DNA of 64,000 nucleotides from an uncultured Celeribacter sp. (GTDB taxonomy: Bacteria; Pseudomonadota; Alphaproteobacteria; Rhodobacterales; Rhodobacteraceae): NCBI RefSeq assembly GCF_963675965.1, contig NZ_OY780935.1, forward strand, positions 1-64,000, in the 5' to 3' direction. Positions within the stretch are counted from its first letter, which is position 1. Every line of letters begins with the position of its first letter. The notes below the pieces were generated by a model. It made no database searches and was not told the origin of the DNA. It saw only the letters and a program-made list of their open reading frames with translations. Position numbers and translations under genes: made by a program. Positions 26,818 to 35,996 of the stretch are shown here, in pieces.

Positions 26818-27534
26818 ATGCGTATATTGTTGGTCGAGGACGACCCAACGGCCTCAAAGAGTATCGAATTGATGCTGAACCACGCCAATCTAAACGTTTA
26901 CACGACCGGATTGGGTGAAGAAGGCATCGATCTTGCAAAATTGTACGATTACGATCTGATCCTTTTGGATCTTGGTTTGCCGGATATGCACGGGCATGAA
27001 GTGTTGCGTCAGGTGCGCCTCGCACGGATTGATACGCCGATCCTGATTATCTCTGCGGCGGACGACACGGAAAATAAGATCAAGGGATTTGGCTTTGGCG
27101 CAGATGACTATCTGACGAAACCGTTCCATCGTGAGGAACTGATCGCGCGGATTCATGCGATCATCCGGCGTTCGAAAGGGCATGCGCAATCGGTCATTCA
27201 AACCGGCAAGCTTGAGGTCAATCTGGACGCAAAAACTGTGAATGCCACCGGCAAACCTGTGCATCTGACCGGCAAGGAATATCAGATGCTGGAGCTTTTG
27301 TCGCTGCGCAAAGGCACGACGCTGACCAAGGAAATGTTCCTGAATCACCTCTATGGCGGGATGGATGAACCAGAGTTGAAGATTATTGACGTCTTCATCT
27401 GCAAGTTGCGCAAAAAGCTGGCGCAGGCTACCAATGGGGACAATTACATCGAAACGGTCTGGGGACGGGGCTATGTGCTGCGCGATCCGGAACCCAGCCA
27501 GGATGTTGGCAGGCGCATGGCCATCGGCGCCTGA
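26818..27534 (+). CDS. ctrA: cell cycle response regulator CtrA
   Basis: The 238-residue OmpR-type regulator has a receiver domain (1-120) with phospho-acceptor D51 and acidic pocket EDD at 7-9, and a winged-helix DNA-binding domain (about 125-230) ending in the recognition-helix region FICKLRKKLA. In rhodobacteria CtrA controls motility, gene-transfer agents and related traits. The C-terminus is IGA, not the Ala-Ala degron of Caulobacter CtrA. GGAG lies close upstream of the ATG. It is preceded by sciP and a CtrA-like box. Confidence 0.96.
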   Translation: MRILLVEDDPTASKSIELMLNHANLNVYTTGLGEEGIDLAKLYDYDLILLDLGLPDMHGHEVLRQVRLARIDTPILIISAADDTENKIKGFGFGADDYLTKPFHREELIARIHAIIRRSKGHAQSVIQTGKLEVNLDAKTVNATGKPVHLTGKEYQMLELLSLRKGTTLTKEMFLNHLYGGMDEPELKIIDVFICKLRKKLAQATNGDNYIETVWGRGYVLRDPEPSQDVGRRMAIGA

Positions 27535-27762
27535 TTGACGCGCGTACTTGCGACGGGGCCATGTTGCACCTGACTCCGGCGTTTGCCGGGGCTGCTGGTA
27601 TGTCGCGGGCTATTGCCCTTTTGATCGGGTGGATCTTCGTCGGTCGCGGGGGTGAGCGTCCGGAGACTTTTGTTTTTCACTCTCTTATGCGACGCTGACT
27701 GGACGTCTTTGCGCGCCTCTCCTAAACCATGGAAAAGCCCAAGACCCCGGAGGTGAGTTTCC

Positions 27763-30024
27763 ATGTCGCAAGAGAGTGCGGTTGATCGGTTGAACGAAAC
27801 AGAGGCGCGTGCAGAGCTGGCGCGTCTGGCTGATCTTCTGGCCAAGGCGAACAGTGCCTATCACAGCGAAGACGCTCCGGTGATGGATGACGCCGCCTAT
27901 GACGCCCTCAAACGTCGTAACGCGGACATCGAAGCACGATTTCCCACTCTAAAACGTGATGACAGCCCCAGCGATCAGGTCGGCGCGACCCCCTCTGACG
28001 GCTTCGGAAAAATCACCCATGCGCAGCGCATGATGTCGCTGTCCAATGCCTTTGACGATGCCGATGTGCGCGAATTCGATGCCTCGGTGCGCAAATATCT
28101 GGGCGAAAGCGGGCCGATTGCCTATACGGCGGAACCTAAAATCGATGGTCTGTCATTATCACTGCGCTATGAGCAAGGCCGGCTTGTGTCGGCGGCCACG
28201 CGCGGTGACGGCACCACTGGCGAAAATGTGACGGCCAATGCGCTGACCATCGCGGATATTCCCGAACGGCTGGCGGGCGCGCCCGATGTGCTGGAGGTGC
28301 GTGGCGAAGTCTATATGGCGCATGACGATTTCGCCGCCCTGAATGCGCGCCATGAGGCCCGTGGCGGCAAGATCTTTGCCAATCCACGCAACGCCGCCGC
28401 CGGGTCGCTGCGCCAACTCGATCCTGAAATCACCCGTGCGCGTCCGCTGAAGTTCTTTGCCTATGCTTGGGGAGAGCTGTCGCAATCGCTGGCAGAGACG
28501 CAGATGGGCGCGATTGAACGGCTGAAAGAGCTTGGGTTCCGGACCAATCCTCTGACCCGCCGGGTGACGTCGATTGACGATCTGATCGCTCACTATCGCA
28601 GCATTGAGGCGCAACGCGCCACATTGGGCTATGACATCGACGGGGTTGTCTACAAGGTCGACGACCTTGCGTTGCAGCGCCGTCTGGGGTTTCGTTCGAC
28701 CACGCCCCGTTGGGCGATTGCGCATAAGTTTCCGGCGGAACTGGCCTGGACATGGCTGGAAGCCATCGACGTTCAGGTCGGCCGGACCGGGGCGCTGTCA
28801 CCAGTCGCCCGTCTGGCGCCGGTGACCGTGGGCGGCGTCGTTGTCTCCAATGCCACGCTGCACAACGAAGACTATATTGCCGGTTTTGACAGCAAGGGGC
28901 AGGTGATCCGCCCCGACGACCAGGGCGGGGCAAAAGACATCCGGGTTGGCGATTGGGTGCAGATCTATCGCGCGGGGGACGTGATCCCGAAGGTGGCCGA
29001 TGTCGATCTGGCAAAACGTCCGGCAGGGGCTGCGCCCTATGCCTTTCCGCATCTTTGTCCCGAATGTGGTTCGGAAGCAATCCGCGAAGAAGGCGATGCT
29101 GTGCGGCGCTGTTCCGGTGGTCTGATCTGTCCCGCACAAGCGGTGGAAAAGCTGAAGCATTTCGTTTCCCGTGCAGCCTTTGATATCGAAGGGCTGGGGG
29201 CCAAACAGGTGGAACAGTTCTATCAGGATGGCTGGATTAAAGAACCCGCAGACATCTTTGAATTGCGGAGCAATTACGGCTCTGGGATGCAGCAGCTGAA
29301 GAACCGCGAAGGCTGGGGAGAGAAATCCGCGACCAATCTGTTCGACGCCATTGATGAGCGGCGCAGCATTGCGCTGAACCGGGTTATTTTCGCCCTTGGC
29401 ATGCGTCACGTCGGTGAGGTCGCGGCGATGGATCTGGCGCGCCACTATGGCGACTGGCCGCAGATGGCCAAGGCGCTTGATGCGGCCATGCCTGCGGCCG
29501 AACGTCATCTGGCAGCGGATGCTGCAGAGCTGCGGGAACGGGCTAAGGCGCAGGCCGAGGGGCGCCGCGCGCGCATCAAGCCGGTGCGGGATGCCATTTG
29601 GGCGGCAGAGCCAGCCTTGCCTGAAGGGGCCAAAGCCGCTTGGGACGATCTGGTCAGCATTGATGGCATCGGGGCCACCGTCGCGGTGTCCCTGACCACG
29701 AGTTTCGCGCAAAAGGCCGAACGTCAGTCAATTGACCGACTGATCGCGGCGCTGGATATTCAGCCGGTGGCCGCGCCGCAAAACACCGGCAGTTCTGTGG
29801 CGGGCAAGACCGTGGTCTTTACCGGGTCGCTGGAAAAAATGACCCGTTCGGAAGCAAAGGCCCGGGCCGAGGCGCTGGGTGCCAAAGTGTCAGGCTCGGT
29901 GTCGGCGAAAACCGATCTGGTGGTGGCTGGGCCCGGTGCAGGCTCCAAGGAAAAGAAAGCGCGCGAGCTGGGGGTCGAACTGATCGACGAAGACGGCTGG
30001 CTGGCGCTGATCGGAGACGCCTGA
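27763..30024 (+). CDS. ligA: NAD-dependent DNA ligase
   Basis: The 753-residue enzyme seals nicks during replication and repair. The adenylation lysine is K126 in EPKIDGLSLS. An OB domain, a four-cysteine zinc finger (LCPECG ... RRCSGGLICP), a helix-hairpin-helix region and a C-terminal BRCT domain (starting about residue 675, VAGKTVVFTGSL) follow in normal order. It is somewhat longer than the usual 670-700 residues, because of an extra Ala/Arg-rich insert near 585-625. It is three bases from recG. Confidence 0.97.
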   Translation: MSQESAVDRLNETEARAELARLADLLAKANSAYHSEDAPVMDDAAYDALKRRNADIEARFPTLKRDDSPSDQVGATPSDGFGKITHAQRMMSLSNAFDDADVREFDASVRKYLGESGPIAYTAEPKIDGLSLSLRYEQGRLVSAATRGDGTTGENVTANALTIADIPERLAGAPDVLEVRGEVYMAHDDFAALNARHEARGGKIFANPRNAAAGSLRQLDPEITRARPLKFFAYAWGELSQSLAETQMGAIERLKELGFRTNPLTRRVTSIDDLIAHYRSIEAQRATLGYDIDGVVYKVDDLALQRRLGFRSTTPRWAIAHKFPAELAWTWLEAIDVQVGRTGALSPVARLAPVTVGGVVVSNATLHNEDYIAGFDSKGQVIRPDDQGGAKDIRVGDWVQIYRAGDVIPKVADVDLAKRPAGAAPYAFPHLCPECGSEAIREEGDAVRRCSGGLICPAQAVEKLKHFVSRAAFDIEGLGAKQVEQFYQDGWIKEPADIFELRSNYGSGMQQLKNREGWGEKSATNLFDAIDERRSIALNRVIFALGMRHVGEVAAMDLARHYGDWPQMAKALDAAMPAAERHLAADAAELRERAKAQAEGRRARIKPVRDAIWAAEPALPEGAKAAWDDLVSIDGIGATVAVSLTTSFAQKAERQSIDRLIAALDIQPVAAPQNTGSSVAGKTVVFTGSLEKMTRSEAKARAEALGAKVSGSVSAKTDLVVAGPGAGSKEKKARELGVELIDEDGWLALIGDA

Positions 30025-30027
30025 GCG

Positions 30028-32121
30028 ATGGTGGCGGGGCGTCCTGATATCCTGTTTCCGCTGTTTGCGGGTCTGGAAACCCTGGCGGGGATCGGGCCGA
30101 AAACCGCCAAGGCGCTGCCTGCGATCGGGGTGGAGCGCCCACGGGATCTGCTGTTCACCCTGCCGCATTCCGTGATCGACCGTCGCCGTCGTGACACACT
30201 GCGCGACGTGGCCCCCGGCGAGATCGCCACGGTCGAGGTCACGGTGGTGCGCCACCAGCCACCCTCGCGCAAGGGCTTGCCATATCGGGTCTATGTTGAG
30301 GATCGCGAGCTGGCCTTTCAGGTGGTGTTTTTTCGGGGCGCGCCGAAATGGATCGAGGCGCAATTGCCCCTGGGCGCGCGGCGCCTGTTGTCGGGCAAGG
30401 TCGAACTGTATGACGGCCAGTATCAGATGCCGCATCCGGATCATATTCTGGGCCCGGACGAGGCCGGGGAACTGGCCAATTTCGAACCGGTCTATCCCCT
30501 GACCGCCGGGGTCAGCCAGAAAACCATGGCCAAGGCGGCGAGGGCGGCGTTGGACCGTGTGCCGGAAATGGCGGAATGGATTGACCCGGCCTTGCGCGCC
30601 CGCGAAGGCTGGCCGGAGTTTTCCGAGGCTTTGAAGCAGGCGCACCGTCCCTTGTCGCTGAATGAGGTCACTGCGACCGCACCGGCGCGTCAGCGTCTGG
30701 CCTATGACGAACTCTTTGCGCATCAGGTGACACTGGCACTTGCGCGGGCGCGGGTGCGCCGTGCCAAAGGACGTGCGAATGCGGGCAATGGTGCTTTGCG
30801 GTCACGGGTTTTGGCCAGTTTGCCCTATCGTCCGACCGGGGCGCAGGAGCGGGCTATGGGTGAGATCGCCGAAGATATGGCGGCGCCCTTGCGCATGAAT
30901 CGTCTGCTGATGGGCGATGTTGGGTCGGGCAAAACGCTGGTTGCGCTGATGGCGCTGCTGGTCGCTGTGGAGGCTGGTGGGCAGGGCGTCATGATGGCCC
31001 CGACCGAAATCCTCGCCCGTCAGCATCTGGAAGGGCTGCGCCCTATGGCGGAGGCGGCTGGGGTGGTGCTGGAGCTTCTGACGGGGCGCGACAAGGGACG
31101 CGATCGCCAGGCCAAACTGGCAGCTTTGGCGCGCGGGGATATTCACATTCTGGTCGGCACCCATGCGGTTTTTCAGGACGATGTGGTGTTTCATGATCTG
31201 CGTCTGTCGATCATTGATGAACAGCATCGCTTTGGCGTCGCGCAACGTCTGGCGCTGTCGCAAAAAGGCGTCTCGGTCGATGTGCTGGTGATGACGGCGA
31301 CACCGATCCCACGCTCTTTGTCGCTGGCGCATTACGGCGATATGGATGTCTCCATTCTGGATGAGAAGCCGCCGGGGCGCACGCCGGTCAAAACCGCGTT
31401 GAGTGCGACGGATCGCATTGATGACGTGGTGGCCCATCTCAAACGTGCGACCGAAGAGGGGCGGCAGGCCTATTGGGTCTGTCCGCTGGTGGAAGAAAGC
31501 GAAGTTGTCGACATGATGGCCGCAGAAGAGCGGTTCAAGCATCTGCGTGCCGCTTTGGGCGAGGGGCGCGTCGGGCTGGTGCACGGCCAGATGCCGGCTG
31601 AAGACAAGGACGCCACAATGCGCCGCTTTGCGGCGGGCGAGCTGGCGGTGCTGGTGGCCACCACGGTGATCGAGGTCGGGGTCAATGTGCCCAATGCCTC
31701 GATCATGGTGATCGAAAGGGCCGAGCATTTCGGGCTGGCGCAATTGCACCAGCTGCGTGGCCGGGTGGGGCGCGGGGCCGTGGCCTCGACCTGCCTGTTG
31801 CTTTATCAGCCGCCCCTGAGCGAAAGCGGGCGACGCCGTCTGGAAATCCTGCGCGAAACCGAAGACGGGTTTCGCATCGCCGAGGAAGATTTGGCCATGC
31901 GTGGGGCGGGGGATGTGCTGGGCACCGCGCAATCGGGTCTGCCGCGATTCCGTGTGGCCGATCTGGAACGGCAATCGGCGCTGATGGCGCTGGCACAGAG
32001 CGACGCACGCAAACTGCTGCATGATGACCCAGCATTGGAGAGCGCACGCGGTCAGGCGGTACGGGGCCTGTTGTGGCTTATGGGAAAAGACGAGGCAATC
32101 CGTTTGATTTCCGTAGGTTAG
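30028..32121 (+). CDS. recG: ATP-dependent DNA helicase RecG
   Basis: The 697-residue product reverses stalled forks and processes branched DNA. It has an N-terminal wedge domain (about 60-180), Walker A GDVGSGKTLVA, the DExH-type motif IIDEQHRFGVAQR and helicase motifs in the C-terminal RecA-like domain, with QLRGRVGRG. It begins three bases after the ligA stop, so ligA and recG form a repair pair. Confidence 0.96.
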   Translation: MVAGRPDILFPLFAGLETLAGIGPKTAKALPAIGVERPRDLLFTLPHSVIDRRRRDTLRDVAPGEIATVEVTVVRHQPPSRKGLPYRVYVEDRELAFQVVFFRGAPKWIEAQLPLGARRLLSGKVELYDGQYQMPHPDHILGPDEAGELANFEPVYPLTAGVSQKTMAKAARAALDRVPEMAEWIDPALRAREGWPEFSEALKQAHRPLSLNEVTATAPARQRLAYDELFAHQVTLALARARVRRAKGRANAGNGALRSRVLASLPYRPTGAQERAMGEIAEDMAAPLRMNRLLMGDVGSGKTLVALMALLVAVEAGGQGVMMAPTEILARQHLEGLRPMAEAAGVVLELLTGRDKGRDRQAKLAALARGDIHILVGTHAVFQDDVVFHDLRLSIIDEQHRFGVAQRLALSQKGVSVDVLVMTATPIPRSLSLAHYGDMDVSILDEKPPGRTPVKTALSATDRIDDVVAHLKRATEEGRQAYWVCPLVEESEVVDMMAAEERFKHLRAALGEGRVGLVHGQMPAEDKDATMRRFAAGELAVLVATTVIEVGVNVPNASIMVIERAEHFGLAQLHQLRGRVGRGAVASTCLLLYQPPLSESGRRRLEILRETEDGFRIAEEDLAMRGAGDVLGTAQSGLPRFRVADLERQSALMALAQSDARKLLHDDPALESARGQAVRGLLWLMGKDEAIRLISVG

Positions 32122-32256
32122 TCCTTAAATAGGGGTGAAGTTTCATTTTGTTCGCGAATGTTCTTAAAAAGTTCTTTACACGACTCGCGATAAATGAGAA
32201 CAAAGAGGCAACAACGGCGTCACTTCCTGTCGCCGCACTGATTTGGAGATTGCCCG

Positions 32257-32379
32257 ATGATCAAGGATCTGAAATCTGCTGTTGCCCGTTCCAATGCCAC
32301 GCTTGTCGAAGACATGATTGGCGCGATTGCGCTTTTGGTGATCCTGGTGGGCGGGCTGTCTCTGCCCGGGCTTGTCTAA
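32257..32379 (+). CDS. small membrane protein downstream of recG (40 aa)
   Basis: A 40-codon frame starts at an ATG preceded by TTTGGAGA (GGAGA nine bases upstream). The protein has a polar start (MIKDLKSAVARSNATLVEDM) and a hydrophobic C-terminal half with IGAIALLVILVGGLSLPGLV. Coding is supported by the ribosome-binding site, the amphipathic-then-hydrophobic layout and the terminator that follows. No family was recognised. Confidence 0.65.
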   Translation: MIKDLKSAVARSNATLVEDMIGAIALLVILVGGLSLPGLV

Positions 32380-32508
32380 GCCTGCTTCACATTACTGCCT
32401 GCGATCTGTTCCCCGACCCGCTCCAGTTCCCGCTGGTCTGACATTCACCTGTTCCCGTCAGCGGTGGCGCCTCAAACCACCGACCCCGCGGGTTTCAGAT
32501 CCAAACTG

Positions 32509-32547
32509 CCGCCGCCTTCCGGATGGAAGTGCGGCGGTTTCTTTTCA
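32509..32547 (+). terminator. rho-independent terminator
   Basis: CCGCCGCCTTCC (32509-32520) pairs with GGAAG-GCGGCGG (32525-32537, one bulged T), followed by a T-rich stretch TTTCTTTT. It ends transcription after the 40-residue gene. The preceding 32380-32508 stretch shows no gene. Confidence 0.75.
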
Positions 32548-32591
32548 TAGATCGTCAGCGGACGTGCCATGGAGGCTCAGGTTTGTAGGTG

Positions 32592-33038
32592 TCAGGTCTG
32601 CGGCGCGCTTTCGGCCATCTCAAACGCATTACAGGCAGCCGTGATCGACAAGAGGATCGAGGCATGGCGGTTCTTGAACTCTCGCGCGGGCAGAAGCGCT
32701 GCAAAGCCATCGAAAGGGGCGCTGGGGGCAGGGCCATCGGATTTCAGGAACGCAGTGAGTTCATCGCGCGCACGGATCAGCTCAGCCGCAGTGCGGCCGA
32801 TGATATTCTGTCCGACGACCGAAGCTGCCGCCTGACCAAGAGCGCAGGCTTTCACATCCTGCGCGAACGCCGAAACTTTGCCGTCGGCCAGATTCAGATC
32901 CACGGTCACGGTTGAGCCGCACAGCGGCGCACGCTCACGCACCGTGGCTTGCGCTGTGTCCAGACGTCCTGTGAGGGGAATATTGGCGGCCATGGCGAGC
33001 AGTTGACCGGAGTAAAGTTTCGCAAGCTCGGTGGACAT
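32592..33038 (-). CDS. iron-sulfur cluster scaffold, SufU/IscU-like
   Basis: The 148-residue product resembles the NifU-N/IscU-like scaffold domain. Its three cysteines sit in APLCGSTV, KACALGQAA and TAACNAFE, matching the three-Cys cluster ligands of the family. The ATG at 33038 has GAAAGG upstream; the frame open to 33224 overlaps hisI and is not coding. It is divergent from hisI. No suf or isc operon is nearby, so its delivery partner is unknown. Confidence 0.82.
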   Translation of the reverse strand: MSTELAKLYSGQLLAMAANIPLTGRLDTAQATVRERAPLCGSTVTVDLNLADGKVSAFAQDVKACALGQAAASVVGQNIIGRTAAELIRARDELTAFLKSDGPAPSAPFDGFAALLPAREFKNRHASILLSITAACNAFEMAESAPQT

Positions 33039-33102
33039 GGTTTGCCTTTCGTCGATGCGCCCCATAGATAGGGCAAGGCCGCAGACATGGAAAGGACTTG
33101 CG

Positions 33103-33462
33103 ATGCGCTTTGATCCGGCTTCGCTGAAATATGATGACAAGGGGTTGATCCCGGCAATCGCGCAGGATGCCGAAACGGGCGATGTGCTGATGATGGCCTG
33201 GATGAACGAAGAGGCGGTGCGCAAAACGCTGGACAGCGGGCGGGTGACCTATTGGTCGCGATCGCGTCAAAGCTTTTGGATCAAGGGTGAAACCTCGGGT
33301 CATGTGCAGGAACTGGTTGAGTTCCGCTATGATTGCGACAGCGACTGCATTCTGGCGCGGGTGAACCAGACCGGTCCGGCCTGTCACACCAATCGCCGGT
33401 CTTGCTTTTATCGCGCCGTGCAAGACGGCGAGAGCGTCGAATTGATGGCTCCGATGGCATGA
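33103..33462 (+). CDS. hisI: phosphoribosyl-AMP cyclohydrolase
   Basis: The 119-residue zinc enzyme opens the adenine ring of PR-AMP in histidine synthesis. Characteristic stretches are MMAWMNEEA, TYWSRSRQSFWIKGETSGH, and the metal-binding RYDCDSDC followed by ACHTNRRSCFYR. It is the monofunctional HisI form. The ATG at 33103 has AAAGGA upstream. Its stop codon forms the left tip of a palindrome shared with gluQRS. Confidence 0.95.
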   Translation: MRFDPASLKYDDKGLIPAIAQDAETGDVLMMAWMNEEAVRKTLDSGRVTYWSRSRQSFWIKGETSGHVQELVEFRYDCDSDCILARVNQTGPACHTNRRSCFYRAVQDGESVELMAPMA

Positions 33463-33524
33463 GTATTTCTGCAGCAAAGGAGACCGACGGGCTGCCGTTG
33501 TTTCCTTTGCTGTCAAAATACTCA
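33460..33524. terminator. bidirectional palindrome that includes both convergent stop codons
   Basis: TGAGTATTT at 33460 and GCAGCAAAGGA at about 33471 are mirrored by TCCTTTGCTG and AAATACTCA, ending at 33524. The outer TGA is the hisI stop and the outer TCA is the gluQRS stop read on the other strand. The stem is interrupted by two mismatched positions and a loop of about 20 bases. It probably terminates both convergent genes. Confidence 0.75.
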
Positions 33525-34400
33525 CACTCTGATCAGTGCTTTGACCTCTGTGGGGCTTAGCCCCTCGGCGCGGAATTTCGAGATCGCCTTGGCATCGCTG
33601 CGTTTTGCAAGGCGTTTGCCATCGGCGCCGCGGATCAGCGTGTGGTGGTGATAGTCGATCGGGGGCAGGTCCAGCAGCGCCTGCAACAGCCGGTGGATCT
33701 GTGTGGCTTCCATCAGATCGGCGCCACGAACCGCCTCTGTCACACCCTGAGCGGCATCATCGACGACAACGGACAGGTGATAGGCTGCCGTGCCCAGTTC
33801 CTTGCGGGCGAGAACGATGTCGCCCACGCCGGTCAGCAATTGATCGCCGTTCAGCCGGTGTTCGCCGGTCTCAAAGGGGCCGGTTTCCTGCCATGTGAGA
33901 CGACTGACATCGCCGAGTAGGTCCAGAGCTTTCGCCATATTCAGCCGAATGGCCTGACCCGGAGAGAATTCGGACATTGGTCGCGCGCGACAGGTCCCCG
34001 GATAGATCACCCCGTCAGGGCCCATAGGGGCGCCTTCCTGAGGAGCTGACATGGCGGCTTGAATGTCTCGCCGGGAACAGCAGCAAGGAAAAATCAGCCC
34101 CATGCGATTCAGCCTGTCCAGCGCGGCACGATAGAACGGTTCGCGGGTGCTGACATGCAAAACCGGCTCGGGCCAGGACAGGCCGAACCAGCTTAGATCG
34201 TCATAGATGAGCGCCTCCCAGTGCGGGCGGCAGCGGCTTGTATCACCGTCTTCGATCCGCAACAGGAACTGCCCGGCGCGGGCGCGGGCGCGTTCGAATG
34301 CGGTCAGCGCAGAATAGGCGTGCCCGAGATGCAGCGGTCCGGTGGGGCTCGGTGCAAAGCGGGTCACATATCCGTTCAGAGGCTGTGCTTTTCCAGCCAT
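33522..34400 (-). CDS. gluQ: glutamyl-Q tRNA(Asp) synthetase
   Basis: The 292-residue product is a short GluRS paralogue that glutamylates queuosine at the wobble base of tRNA-Asp. It has the class I signature PLHLGHAYSA and the KMSKS-like LAKRSDAK, but lacks the anticodon-binding domain of GluRS, which explains its short length. The CCCSRRDI region fits a zinc site. It overlaps trmFO by 25 bp. Confidence 0.92.
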   Translation of the reverse strand: MAGKAQPLNGYVTRFAPSPTGPLHLGHAYSALTAFERARARAGQFLLRIEDGDTSRCRPHWEALIYDDLSWFGLSWPEPVLHVSTREPFYRAALDRLNRMGLIFPCCCSRRDIQAAMSAPQEGAPMGPDGVIYPGTCRARPMSEFSPGQAIRLNMAKALDLLGDVSRLTWQETGPFETGEHRLNGDQLLTGVGDIVLARKELGTAAYHLSVVVDDAAQGVTEAVRGADLMEATQIHRLLQALLDLPPIDYHHHTLIRGADGKRLAKRSDAKAISKFRAEGLSPTEVKALIRV

Positions 34401-35722
34401 TGGGAGAAATCTTCCTTGGCGCGATCTGTATAGCCCTTATAGCGCTCTTTCCGGCCCTTGCGACCGCCACGCATTCCGTCCAGTGGCGGGAAAAGGCCAA
34501 AATTCACATTCATCGGCTGAAAGGTTTTGGCTTCAGCGCCACCGGTGATGTGATGGATCAGCGCGCCCATGGCGGTGGTGCCCGGTGGCGGCGCCATCTG
34601 GTGCCCGAGGATCTCGCCGGCAGCAAGCCGTCCGGCCAAAAGCCCCATGGCGGCGCTTTCAACATAGCCTTCGACCCCGGTGACCTGACCGGCAAAGCGG
34701 ATGTTGGGCCGGGATTTCAGACGCATCTGATCATCCAGCAGTGACGGCGAGTTCAGGAAGGTGTTGCGGTGGATACCGCCGAGACGGGCAAAGCGCGCAT
34801 TTTCCAACCCGGGGATCATGCGGAAGACGTCAGTCTGCGCGCCGTATTTCATCTTGGTCTGAAATCCGACGATATTGTAGAGCGTGCCCAACTGGTTGTC
34901 GCGACGCAGCTGCACCACGGCATAGGCTTTTTCCTCGGGTTTATGTGCGTTGGTCAGACCGATGGGTTTCATCGGGCCGTGGCGCAGGGTTTCGCGGCCA
35001 CGTTCCGCCATGACCTCGATCGGCAGGCAGCCGTCGAAATAGCCTGCCGTTTCGCCTTCGTGAAACTCGGTTTTCTCGGCCGCCAGAAGCGCGTCGATGA
35101 AGGCCTCATACTGATCCTTGGTCATCGGGCAGTTGAGATAGGCCTTTTGTTCTTCTTCAGTTTCGCCCTTGTCGTAGCGCGATTGCAGCCAGGCGACATC
35201 CATGTCGATGCTGTCGGCATAGACGATCGGGGCGATCGCGTCGAAAAAGGCCAGACGGTCGGTGCCGGTTTCCTGGGCAATGGCTGCGCCCAATGTGGCC
35301 GAGGTCAGCGGCCCGGTGGCGAAGATCCAGTGCCCATCCTGCGGCAGCTCTGTGATTTCGCCATAGTCGACCGTGATGTTGGGGTGGGCCGTCAGCTTTG
35401 CGGTGATGGAGGCAGCGAAAGGGTCGCGGTCAACTGCCAATGCTCCGCCGGCGGGCAGCCGATGCGCATCGGCCGTGGCCATGATCAGCCCTTGTGCGGC
35501 CCGCATTTCCCAGTGCAGAAGGCCTACGGCATTCTGTTCACTGTCATCGGAGCGGAAGGAGTTGGAGCACACCATTTCCCCGAAGTTGCCCGTACGGTGG
35601 GCAAAGGTTTCCACGTCGGGGCGCATCTCGTGCAAAACGACCTGAACACCGGCCTCCGCGGCCTGCCATGCGGCTTCGGACCCGGCCATGCCGCCGCCTA
35701 CGATATGAAGTTTCTCTGTCAT
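34376..35722 (-). CDS. trmFO: methylenetetrahydrofolate-tRNA-(uracil-5-)-methyltransferase TrmFO
   Basis: The 448-residue flavoprotein forms m5U54 in tRNA using methylene-tetrahydrofolate. The FAD-binding start LHIVGGGMAGSEAAW, the CSNSFRSD stretch and the IFATGPLTS motif are family features. The ATG at 35722 gives MTEKLHIVGGG; an in-frame ATG at 35731 is also possible. The 3' end overlaps gluQ by 25 bp, so the two tRNA-modification genes are probably one operon. Confidence 0.94.
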   Translation of the reverse strand: MTEKLHIVGGGMAGSEAAWQAAEAGVQVVLHEMRPDVETFAHRTGNFGEMVCSNSFRSDDSEQNAVGLLHWEMRAAQGLIMATADAHRLPAGGALAVDRDPFAASITAKLTAHPNITVDYGEITELPQDGHWIFATGPLTSATLGAAIAQETGTDRLAFFDAIAPIVYADSIDMDVAWLQSRYDKGETEEEQKAYLNCPMTKDQYEAFIDALLAAEKTEFHEGETAGYFDGCLPIEVMAERGRETLRHGPMKPIGLTNAHKPEEKAYAVVQLRRDNQLGTLYNIVGFQTKMKYGAQTDVFRMIPGLENARFARLGGIHRNTFLNSPSLLDDQMRLKSRPNIRFAGQVTGVEGYVESAAMGLLAGRLAAGEILGHQMAPPPGTTAMGALIHHITGGAEAKTFQPMNVNFGLFPPLDGMRGGRKGRKERYKGYTDRAKEDFSQWLEKHSL

Positions 35723-35996
35723 AGGCCGCATGTAGTGGACGCGCAGGGAAATGGGAAGAGAGAGGTGCGGGAAAGCAAATATTTAAAAAGGTATATCTAA
35801 AAAAATTCTTATGACCAAAATCCTCGAAATGTTTTCCCATTTTGCGATGTTAGAGGTGTTTTTCTTATTGCGAGGGTTGTAGGGTTTTTGGAAAGTGAAC
35901 AACTTATTGGTGTAGTGCGATGTGGCGTGGAGGCCAATGCCGCGCGAGTAGGGCTCCGGATGCGATTTGGTAGCCAGATATGGAGACATGTTATCG

